The position numbers were made by a program, and so were the translations under genes. DNA of 35,148 nucleotides from Flavipsychrobacter sp. (GTDB lineage: Bacteria > Bacteroidota > Bacteroidia > Chitinophagales > Chitinophagaceae). How positions within the stretch are numbered: the first letter of the stretch is position 1; each line of letters opens with the position of its first letter. The stretch spans positions 1-35,148 of the forward strand of contig JAEUVY010000130.1 in the NCBI GenBank assembly GCA_016786565.1. Direction: 5' to 3'. A model generated the notes under the pieces. That model searched no databases, was not told the DNA's origin, and saw nothing but the letters and a program-made list of their open reading frames with translations. Of this stretch, positions 16,836-24,427 are shown piece after piece.

Positions 16836-17684
16836 ATGAAACTAACACAGATCATGTTTATGGGGGTGGCTTCGGCGGTACTGTTTTCCTGCTCGGCTCC
16901 AAAGAAATTGAAAAAGTGCGGTGAAAACTACACGAAACTCGACAGTGCTTACAGGGTGCTGATGATGGAAAATGCAAAATGCCAGGCATCGAACAAAGCT
17001 GATCTGGACAGGATAAAACTGCTTGAGTCGCAATTGGCTGACAGCAAGGCGAACAGCAATCAGGTGCTGAACCAGTTGAAAGACCTTTCGGTTATATCCG
17101 GCGCACAGGCTGAGAGCATTAAAAAATCTCTTGACAACATAGGCGTAAAAGACGCTTACATCAAGGAACTTCAATCGGCGATCAACCGTAAAGACTCTTT
17201 GAACATGGCATTGGTGATCAACCTGAAGAGTGCTATCGGTAACCTTGAAGATCAGGACATCAACGTAAAAGTGGATAAGGGTGTAGTATATGTAGACATA
17301 TCTGACAAAATGCTCTTCAAGAGTGGCAGCTGGGATATAACTGATAAGGCAAGCGAGGTATTGGGCAAAGTTGCGAAAGTTATCAACAGCCAGCCTGATA
17401 TTGAGTTTATGGTGGAAGGACACACAGATAACAAACCTTTCGCCTCGGGTGTACTGGTTGACAACTGGGATCTGAGTGTGAAACGCGCGACATCGGTTGT
17501 TCGTGTACTTCAGACAAAATACAAAGTACCTGCTAACCGCATGACCGCAGCAGGACGTGGTGAGTATATGCCAATTGCAGGCAACGACACTAAAGAAGGA
17601 AACGCTACCAACAGGCGTACCCGCATAGTGATCCTGCCACAGCTGGACCAGTTCTTCAAATTGCTGGAGAAACCACAGAACTAA
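16836..17684 (+). CDS. OmpA/MotB-domain lipoprotein with coiled-coil stalk
   Basis: A 282-residue protein with a lipobox-like start (VLFSCSAP, modified Cys19), so it is probably lipid-anchored in the envelope. Residues 35-140 are heptad-rich (LESQLADSKANSNQVLNQLKD) and likely form a coiled-coil stalk. Residues about 150-268 form an OmpA-like peptidoglycan-binding domain: VYVDISDKMLFKSGS, VEGHTDN (193-199), NWDLSVKRA (210-218, with Arg217 at the conserved mDAP-binding arginine position) and NRRTRIVI (259-266). The role would be to tie the membrane to the cell wall. It lies between the FadL-type and DUF4175 genes, with its own -7 box and terminator. Confidence 0.9.
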   Translation: MKLTQIMFMGVASAVLFSCSAPKKLKKCGENYTKLDSAYRVLMMENAKCQASNKADLDRIKLLESQLADSKANSNQVLNQLKDLSVISGAQAESIKKSLDNIGVKDAYIKELQSAINRKDSLNMALVINLKSAIGNLEDQDINVKVDKGVVYVDISDKMLFKSGSWDITDKASEVLGKVAKVINSQPDIEFMVEGHTDNKPFASGVLVDNWDLSVKRATSVVRVLQTKYKVPANRMTAAGRGEYMPIAGNDTKEGNATNRRTRIVILPQLDQFFKLLEKPQN

Positions 17685-17746
17685 TACCTTTTAACCGACC
17701 GGCACACATAAGCTGCCGAGACGTTTAAACAGATAAACAACATTAC

Positions 17747-17783
17747 ACAAAGCCATTCCTAAACCGGAGTGGCTTTGTTGTTT
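17747..17783 (+). terminator. Intrinsic terminator of the OmpA-like lipoprotein gene
   Basis: The stem CAAAGCCATTCC (17748-17759) and GGAGTGGCTTTG (17766-17777), with a TAAACC loop and one G-T pair, is followed by TTGTTTT. It separates this gene from the DUF4175 gene. Confidence 0.8.
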
Positions 17784-17894
17784 TATGGCGCCTGCAAGGG
17801 CTACATCGGGGACATAAATGCAATATTTATCCACTTGAGTTTTTTAACCATTATGCAAGAGAAAATTCACTTAAATTGCGTGTAGACAAGAATT

Positions 17895-20800
17895 ATGAAT
17901 AATTACGATTGGCTGGTAGCGCGGTTAGATGCATTTATCAGGAAGTATTATGCCAATAAAGTGATCAGGGGTACGCTGGTTTTTCTCAGTTGCCTGCTGT
18001 TCTATATTGTGACGGTAAGCGTTGGAGAGTATTATCTGTACCTGCCTGTATGGGCAAGGGTAACGCTGCTGTCCTTGTTTGTGACACTGGGTGGTGCCGC
18101 TCTTGTTGCCTGGGTGGTGATTCCACTGGCAAAGATGGCGCGCCTGGGTGGTGTGATTTCTCATGAGCAAGCTGCAACGATCATTGGCACACACTTCCCT
18201 GAAGTGAGCGACAAGCTGTTGAATATCCTGCAACTAAAGAACGGAAATGACAATGCATCCAGCAGGGAATTGGCGGAAGCGAGTATCAATCAGAAAATAG
18301 GTCAGATATCTGTTGTGCCGATAGCAGCGGCAATAGACCTATCGAAAAACAAACGCTACCTACCCTACCTGCTGCCACCATTGCTGGCCGGGTTATTCAT
18401 TCTGGTGGCCGCACCAAACATATTTAAGGACAGTACAAAAAGGTTGCTGCAACCAACGACGACATTTGAAAAGCCGGCGCCATTTAAGTTCAACGTAAAG
18501 AATAAATCGCTGCTGGCAGTGCGGAATTCTGACTTCACGCTGGAGCTGGAAACGACCGGTGACGCTTTGCCTACAGAAGCATATGTGGAGATAGGAGACG
18601 ACCGGATAGCCATGCAAAGTATGCAGGGACATACGTTCAAATACACGTTCAAGAATATAACGGAGGATGTATCCTTCAGGTTCTATGCTGCAGGATTCCG
18701 ATCTAAGCCTGAGGTGATCAAGGTTATTCAACGCCCGGTGCTGAAGTCTTTCCGAATAGCATTGAACTACCCTCCTTACACTGGCAGAAAGAACGAAGTA
18801 CGCAATAGTCTGGGTGACATAGTAGTACCGGCAGGCACCACGTTTGAATGGCATTTTGTGACCAGCCATACCGACTATGCGACGATAAAATTCGGGAATG
18901 GCAGTCAGGAAAAACTGGGCACGAATGAATCGGAGTATGATTATAAATTCCGGTTTCTGAATGACACGAACTACACGATTACCCTCTACAACAACAATGC
19001 TACAGTTGCCGATAGCTTTACTTACCATGTTCAGGTGATACCTGACCAGTATCCGGTGATACAGGTGCAGCAGTTCCGCGACACCATAAGCGGAAAACAG
19101 ATACTGGTAACAGGCAGCGCAGGCGATGACTATGCTATCACGCGTGTTCATTTCAATTATGAGATCAGCGACAAGAACAAAGTGGTGACGAGTAAGAGTA
19201 TAGCGCTGAAGTCTTCGGGTGGTGCGCTTACTACGTTCGAACATTACTTTGATGTGCAGTCACTGAACCTGAAACCGGGTCAGAAGGTATCGTACTACGT
19301 GGAGGCATGGGATAATGACGGCATTCATGGCAGCAAGGCAACCCGCAGCGACCTGATGAGCTATCAGGCATTTGACGGTGAACAGCTGGACTCGGCGATC
19401 AACGAAAACTCGAAGCAGATCAACTCGGGCATCAGTAACAGTTCTGAAAAGACCAAACAGCTACAGACCGACTACAAAGACGCACAAAGTAAAATGGTGC
19501 AAAACTCCAACATGGACTGGCAGATGGAACAAATGCTGCAACAAATGATGGAGAAGCAGAAAGAACTGAAGAATCAGGTAGAGAATGTGAAGGAACGATT
19601 TGAAGAGCAAATGCAGCAGAGTGAACAGAAGAACTACAGCGAAGACCTGAAGGAAAAACAACAGGAGCTGAACAAACAACTCAACAATCTGCTGAACGAG
19701 GAACTGAAGAAACAGATGGAGAAACTTCAGGAGCTAATGCAAAAGTTGAATAAGGAACGTGCAATGGAAGCCATGAAAGAGTTGGAGCAGGAAAATAAAC
19801 TCTTTAACATGGACATGGACCGGATGAAAGAGCTGATGAAGCGAATGGAGATGCAGATGAAGATGGAGGACCTTGCGAACACGATGGATGCACTGGCAAA
19901 AGAGCAGCGTGACCTGAAAAAAGAGACGGAACAGAATAAGAAAGACGCAGCCAGCCTGGCGAAAGAACAAAAGAAACTGGAGGAAAAACTGGAGAAAGCA
20001 TTGAAAGAAGATCTGAAACAAACTCAGCAACTGGCTAAAGAAACAAAGGAAAAAGACAGGCTGGAGAATGAAGAAAAATCCGGACAGCAGGCGCAACAAG
20101 ACATGCAGGACAGTGAGAAAGAACTGAATAACAAACAGAACGACAAAGCCAGCAAAGAACAAGATGATGCTGCAAAAAATCTGGAGAACATGGCCAAAAG
20201 CCTGCGTGAGAAAGCGGCAGGAATGGACATGGAGCAGATAGAGATAGACATAAAGGCCACAAGACAGTTGCTCAGCAATCTGATAAGGTTGTCATTTTCG
20301 CAGGAAGATCTGATGGACCAGGTGCGCAAAACATCTCCTGCGAGTCAGAAGTACTTTACGAATATGGAGGAGCAGCACCGCCTGCACAGGAACTCGCAGA
20401 TGATACGGGACAGCCTGTTCGCGCTGAGCAAAAGGATAGTGAAGCTGGCACCTACCATCAACAAAAACACTACTGATCTGGAGCGACGCATGGCTAAGGC
20501 CGTTTCGAACCTGGAAGCACGCCGTGTGGACCTGGCTGCTACCGATCAGCAATATATAATGACGTATACCAACAACCTTGCGTTGCTGCTGAACGAGTTG
20601 CTCTCCAATCTGATGCAGATGCAGTCGGAAGGGAATAAGGGCGGCGGTGGCGGAGCATGCAAAAAACCGGGAGGTAAGAAAGGTGAAGGTAAAGGCCCGG
20701 GAATGCAACTATCGGACATAATAACACAGCAGCAGCAACTGGGCGAAGGCATGCAAAAGATGCAAATGCCGGGCGGAAAGAAACCGGGTAGTGACAAAGG

Positions 20801-21356
20801 AGAAGGAGAACAAGGCAAGGGTAAAAAACCGGGACAAGGGCAAGGACAGGGTCAAGGCGGCCAAGGGGGGCAAGGCGGAAATGGCAGCGGTGAAGGAAGT
20901 GAGGGTGAAAACGGAGAGTATGGCAATTCGGAACAACTGGCACGACTGGCGCAGCAACAGGCTGCCATCAGGCGCCAACTGAACGAACTGGCCAGCAAGC
21001 TGAGCAGCAAGGGCATGGGTGGCCTTGCAAAAGAACTGCGTGAGCTGGAGCAGAAAATGGACAAGAACGAAACTGACCTTGTGAACAGGAGGATAAACCC
21101 TGAGTTGATACAGCGGCAGAAAGAGATACAGACACGCTTACTTGAAACAGAGAAATCGATGCGTGAGCAGGAGGAGGACGACAAACGCACATCGCGTAGT
21201 GCTGAGGAAATGAGCAGGCCTATCCCTCCGGCACTGCAGAAGTACATCACGGATAAACGACAAATGCTGGAACAGTACAAAACTGTGCCACCGCAACTAA
21301 AACCATACTACCGTGACATGGTGGAAAGTTACTTCCGCATCATAGGCACGAAGTAG
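17895..21356 (+). CDS. DUF4175-type membrane protein with long coiled coil and Gly-rich region
   Basis: A 1153-residue protein. Three hydrophobic segments lie near the N-terminus (about 25-47, 54-77 and 156-173). A beta-rich, probably periplasmic region follows (about 190-480) with the sequence YPPYTGRKNEVR. Next comes a long Glu/Lys/Gln/Met coiled coil (about 495-760), then a helical region, then a low-complexity Gly/Lys/Gln zone (about 914-1012; GQGQGQGGQGGQGG). The C-terminal domain contains IPPALQKYITDKRQMLEQYK and ends in the PQLKPYYRDMVESYFR motif. The architecture fits the Bacteroidota DUF4175 family, whose function is not established. It converges on batE/batD, which are also envelope proteins with coiled or TPR segments; a functional link is inference from proximity only. 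Confidence 0.82.
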   Translation: MNNYDWLVARLDAFIRKYYANKVIRGTLVFLSCLLFYIVTVSVGEYYLYLPVWARVTLLSLFVTLGGAALVAWVVIPLAKMARLGGVISHEQAATIIGTHFPEVSDKLLNILQLKNGNDNASSRELAEASINQKIGQISVVPIAAAIDLSKNKRYLPYLLPPLLAGLFILVAAPNIFKDSTKRLLQPTTTFEKPAPFKFNVKNKSLLAVRNSDFTLELETTGDALPTEAYVEIGDDRIAMQSMQGHTFKYTFKNITEDVSFRFYAAGFRSKPEVIKVIQRPVLKSFRIALNYPPYTGRKNEVRNSLGDIVVPAGTTFEWHFVTSHTDYATIKFGNGSQEKLGTNESEYDYKFRFLNDTNYTITLYNNNATVADSFTYHVQVIPDQYPVIQVQQFRDTISGKQILVTGSAGDDYAITRVHFNYEISDKNKVVTSKSIALKSSGGALTTFEHYFDVQSLNLKPGQKVSYYVEAWDNDGIHGSKATRSDLMSYQAFDGEQLDSAINENSKQINSGISNSSEKTKQLQTDYKDAQSKMVQNSNMDWQMEQMLQQMMEKQKELKNQVENVKERFEEQMQQSEQKNYSEDLKEKQQELNKQLNNLLNEELKKQMEKLQELMQKLNKERAMEAMKELEQENKLFNMDMDRMKELMKRMEMQMKMEDLANTMDALAKEQRDLKKETEQNKKDAASLAKEQKKLEEKLEKALKEDLKQTQQLAKETKEKDRLENEEKSGQQAQQDMQDSEKELNNKQNDKASKEQDDAAKNLENMAKSLREKAAGMDMEQIEIDIKATRQLLSNLIRLSFSQEDLMDQVRKTSPASQKYFTNMEEQHRLHRNSQMIRDSLFALSKRIVKLAPTINKNTTDLERRMAKAVSNLEARRVDLAATDQQYIMTYTNNLALLLNELLSNLMQMQSEGNKGGGGGACKKPGGKKGEGKGPGMQLSDIITQQQQLGEGMQKMQMPGGKKPGSDKGEGEQGKGKKPGQGQGQGQGGQGGQGGNGSGEGSEGENGEYGNSEQLARLAQQQAAIRRQLNELASKLSSKGMGGLAKELRELEQKMDKNETDLVNRRINPELIQRQKEIQTRLLETEKSMREQEEDDKRTSRSAEEMSRPIPPALQKYITDKRQMLEQYKTVPPQLKPYYRDMVESYFRIIGTK

Positions 21357-21381
21357 TGAACGTGCGTAATTGCAAATAAAT

Positions 21382-21411
21382 GATGCAGCGACTGTACAGG
21401 TCGACTGCATC
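21382..21411. terminator. Hairpin in the DUF4175/batE convergent gap
   Basis: The stem GATGCAGCGAC (21382-21392) pairs with GTCG (21400-21403) and CTGCATC (21405-21411), with one bulged A and a 7-base loop. Neither side has a clean T-run; the minus side is moderately T-rich. It may be a bidirectional terminator for the two converging genes. Confidence 0.45.
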
Positions 21412-21444
21412 GTTCAAACGCAGTGCATTAAATACAATAATGGT

Positions 21445-22194
21445 TTAGATACGGATCAACTGTGAGCGGTTGATCCAGCCGGTGCGGCCATCGGGCAAGG
21501 ATACTTCCAACCAATTGCCCCTGTCGGTCTTTACCTGCACTGAAGTGCCTTCGGGACAAAGCATCAGTGGTTTGCCTTTCAGGTCTGCATTCATTAGCGG
21601 AGCGTCGTTTTCTGAGACAACCGCACCCGCCGGTGCAGCCTCGCGAAATGCAGCAACTGTGCCAAACAAAAGGAAAGTGCCACAAACCCCTCCCAGAATC
21701 CCCGGTAATTGTACCGGCATTCTTTGCCCGGCTGCAGTGTATCTCCGTAAACCGGAGAGAACGATCACTAATGTAAAAGTGATCAGCGCAGCAATTGCCC
21801 ATGACGACGACTTTCCATTGGCAGTGATATCTTTCCACCATGCGATGAAGAAGATGTCTTCTACCACGGCAACATGATGGCTGATGCGCGCCTGAGTAAT
21901 TGTAAGGTTCTCTTGAGCTTCTTTGTAGTATGGATCTATATGCAGCGCACGTTCATAATTTACAGCGGCTAACGCGATCTTGTTGAGCCTGTAGTATGCA
22001 TTGCCGAGATTGTAGAATATCTCAGCGTTTGCAGGCCTGGAGGCGGCCACTTTCTCGAAGTAGAATGCAGCACTGTCATAACGTTTCTGCAGGTAGAAAT
22101 CAGTGCCCTTTTTCCAGTCTGCCTTGTAGTCGCCGGCGGTTGCGAAGAACGGGACGCAAAGAGACAACAGCAGTATGATCACATTCCGTTTCAT
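21445..22194 (-). CDS. batE: BatE-like TPR protein with C-terminal SH3 domain
   Basis: A 249-residue protein. A signal peptide (about 1-20) is followed by TPR repeats (about 24-100; YDSAAFYFEKVAASRPANAEIFYNLG, IALAAVNYERALHIDP). Two membrane helices (131-149 and 163-183) come next, and then an SH3b-type domain (about 192-249) ending PDGRTGWINRSQLIRI. This matches BatE of the Bacteroides aerotolerance (Bat) complex. Its ATG overlaps the batD stop by four bases (ATGA), so the two are translationally coupled. The other Bat genes (batA, batB, batC, moxR) are not in the window. Confidence 0.85.
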   Translation of the reverse strand: MKRNVIILLLSLCVPFFATAGDYKADWKKGTDFYLQKRYDSAAFYFEKVAASRPANAEIFYNLGNAYYRLNKIALAAVNYERALHIDPYYKEAQENLTITQARISHHVAVVEDIFFIAWWKDITANGKSSSWAIAALITFTLVIVLSGLRRYTAAGQRMPVQLPGILGGVCGTFLLFGTVAAFREAAPAGAVVSENDAPLMNADLKGKPLMLCPEGTSVQVKTDRGNWLEVSLPDGRTGWINRSQLIRI

Positions 22195-24224
22195 GCTTTA
22201 AAGATATCTTCAAGGTTACTGATCACTTTTACGGCATCATCATAAGTATCCGACATTTGCCTGCTACCACCACTTGCATAAAGAGAGGTTTCGCACTCGG
22301 TGATGACATCTTCAAGTTTACGCAAAACATCGGCAGGTACTTTGCGGGCAACGAGCGCATCTACGGCACTTTCTTTAGAAAGCGATGAGAGTGGAATGAC
22401 CAGCTTGTCGGAAAGGTATAGCCATATAGCTTTTGACACCTCTTCGTAGAAGGGCTTTTTGTTCTGCTGTTGCAACAACTTGCGGGCAGTAGTGAGCCTT
22501 TGTAAGGCTATCTTGTTTGCACGCTTTTTGCGCAATTGTACTGTATCGCGGGAAAGCTCGTCTTCCTTGCGCCTGTAGTACGCAAAAAGCAGATAAAACA
22601 CCAGTGGTAATGCAAATAATATCCAATAAACCGGGCGGAACAACAGCGGAGCAGAGCGCATAGCCAATGCGGCAGGCGGCTGCTTCACTATGTCATGAAT
22701 GTCTTTGTAGGTGACGTTGTTGCCCGACTGCTGACCGGCAATTTTCTTACCGGGTGTTACGTGCAATTTGATAGCCTCGGTACGTTCTGTAACGTAGGAA
22801 TTTGTTTCCGGATTATAGTATGTGAAATCGACCGGGGGAATCTCGTAATCGCCCGGAGACATGGGGCTGATGACGTAAGTGATGATCTTAGAGCCACTGA
22901 TGGTTGTACTCCTACCTGTTACTGTATCAATGATCACCGGATCATAAGTCGTAAGGCCATTCGGCAACGACAGATTGGGTGCCTGAATCAATTTGAGGTT
23001 GCCGCTACCGTTGATATTCAGTGTGAGTGTTGCCACCTCGTCAGTGGTCAACTCTTTCTTATCAATCTTGGACGCAACGGTAAACTCTCCCACCCCTCCG
23101 CTGAAATTCTCTGGCTTATTCTTATCAGGCAATGGTGTGACGGTTATCTTGAAGGGGGTACTTTTGAGGTGTACCTGCACATCGCGATAAGCCATTGTAT
23201 TGTAATAGGAGTTATTGAAGAACGGATCGTTCATCATGAGCGTTCCGGCACCAAACGGATCGAACATGTCGGCAACACGCCTGCGCACCTGCTGCACTAT
23301 GCGGGCAACGCCTTTTGCTTCGGCGGGATCGAGCTCCAGTGTGCCGGTCTGTTGCGGAAACAATGCAGACTTCTTGAGCAGGAATACCTGATACTTCTTA
23401 CCATCAAGCACCTCCTCCGTGGGTTTGGTCTGCTTGGGTATATCAAAATCCTGCGTCCAGAAACCATTGAGCGATGGCAATTTAGAAATAGCCATCTGCA
23501 TAGGAATGCGCGAGTACAGTTTATAGCTAATGGTAACTTGTTCGCCCAGTTTCACCTTGCTTTTGTCGGCAGTGACACGAATGAAAAGGTCCTTTTTGAT
23601 CTCTGCATCGTTTACCGGAGGATCGGCCTGAGCCTGGCCTTGCTGCGGCTGTTGCTGAGGCTGCTGCGGTTGTGCATGACGGAAGGGCTGCATCATCTGC
23701 TGCTGCATTTGCTGCATCTGACGCATCATAGCCATCACGTCGTCATCGGGATCGGAGAATGGATCCATTGCACGCTGGCGACGCTGTTGCTGCTGCTGTT
23801 GAACCACCGAACCCTGCACTACCTGAATGGTAAGCGCATTTGATTGATAAGCATGGCCATCGGCATCGCGGGCGGTGACAGGAGGAATAGTAAATGTTCC
23901 TTCCCTTCGAGGCTGGAGTACATACGTGAGCGACACACTTGAGGAAGTGGTGTACTTACCATTCACTATCTGGGTGCTGGAACTTTGAGATTGGTATGGA
24001 CCGCCTACAATGATGAAGTCGGCATCGGAGGGATTGGTGATGGACTGGAGATTTTGCGCATCACGAATGGTATATTGTACCTGAACCTGATCGCGAAGGC
24101 CAACCTTATTGGCACCGGCGACTGCAGTGAAAACAACATTCTGAGCATATGTACCAGTGCATCCTCCTGCTACAAGAAGCAACACAATGCAATAACGCCA
24201 CATATTATATATAATGCGTTTCAT
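22191..24224 (-). CDS. batD: BatD-like membrane protein
   Basis: A 677-residue protein. Signal peptide MKRIIYNMWRYCIVLLLVAGGCTGTYAQ is followed by Ig-like beta domains typical of BatD (VQYTIRDAQNLQSI, YVLQPRREGTFTIPP). Then come a Gln/Met-rich low-complexity insert (about 142-203), further beta domains (VAYPV-like CDS strands such as SYKLYSRIPM), a single membrane helix (about 530-552) and a cytosolic helical tail. An in-frame ATG at 24239 lies upstream, but the -7 box TATTTTTG at 24237-24244 puts transcription start near 24233, so the ATG at 24224 is chosen. It overlaps batE by four bases. In Bacteroides the Bat proteins contribute to oxygen tolerance; in many genera their role is unproven. 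Confidence 0.85.
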   Translation of the reverse strand: MKRIIYNMWRYCIVLLLVAGGCTGTYAQNVVFTAVAGANKVGLRDQVQVQYTIRDAQNLQSITNPSDADFIIVGGPYQSQSSSTQIVNGKYTTSSSVSLTYVLQPRREGTFTIPPVTARDADGHAYQSNALTIQVVQGSVVQQQQQQRRQRAMDPFSDPDDDVMAMMRQMQQMQQQMMQPFRHAQPQQPQQQPQQGQAQADPPVNDAEIKKDLFIRVTADKSKVKLGEQVTISYKLYSRIPMQMAISKLPSLNGFWTQDFDIPKQTKPTEEVLDGKKYQVFLLKKSALFPQQTGTLELDPAEAKGVARIVQQVRRRVADMFDPFGAGTLMMNDPFFNNSYYNTMAYRDVQVHLKSTPFKITVTPLPDKNKPENFSGGVGEFTVASKIDKKELTTDEVATLTLNINGSGNLKLIQAPNLSLPNGLTTYDPVIIDTVTGRSTTISGSKIITYVISPMSPGDYEIPPVDFTYYNPETNSYVTERTEAIKLHVTPGKKIAGQQSGNNVTYKDIHDIVKQPPAALAMRSAPLLFRPVYWILFALPLVFYLLFAYYRRKEDELSRDTVQLRKKRANKIALQRLTTARKLLQQQNKKPFYEEVSKAIWLYLSDKLVIPLSSLSKESAVDALVARKVPADVLRKLEDVITECETSLYASGGSRQMSDTYDDAVKVISNLEDIFKA

Positions 24225-24236
24225 TTGAGGTGGATA

Positions 24237-24244
24237 CAAAAATA
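24237..24244 (-). promoter_or_regulatory. -7 box (TATTTTTG) of batD-batE
   Basis: The minus strand reads TATTTTTG, matching TAnnTTTG. The implied leader to the ATG at 24224 is about 9 bases, and the box excludes the upstream ATG at 24239. No -33 TTG is visible. Confidence 0.5.
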
Positions 24245-24368
24245 CTCGGAATGCAGTAGCGGTGGGGAAAAACAGGGTTAAAGCTACGTTAAAACGTTCT
24301 GTTATAAGACGGCGTTAACAGAGCAGGGAAGTGTATTGCCAATTGTTTCTAAAAAAAGGCGACAGTAC

Positions 24369-24399
24369 AAAAAAAGAGCCATCGCAAATGCGATGGCTC
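24369..24399 (-). terminator. Intrinsic terminator of the first M43 protease gene
   Basis: A perfect 10-bp stem, GAGCCATCGC (24376-24385) with GCGATGGCTC (24390-24399), and a 4-base loop. On the minus strand it is followed by seven T (A-run 24369-24375). It separates the protease gene from batD-batE on the same strand. Confidence 0.9.
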
Positions 24400-24427
24400 C
24401 CTATAAAGTCGGCTATGATTTTATCTA

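Noticed and set aside
22695..23843. A 382-codon plus-strand frame opposite batD
   Set aside because: It is composed of Cys/Leu/His-rich low-quality sequence without motifs. batD on the other strand has recognisable domains, a promoter and coupling to batE.
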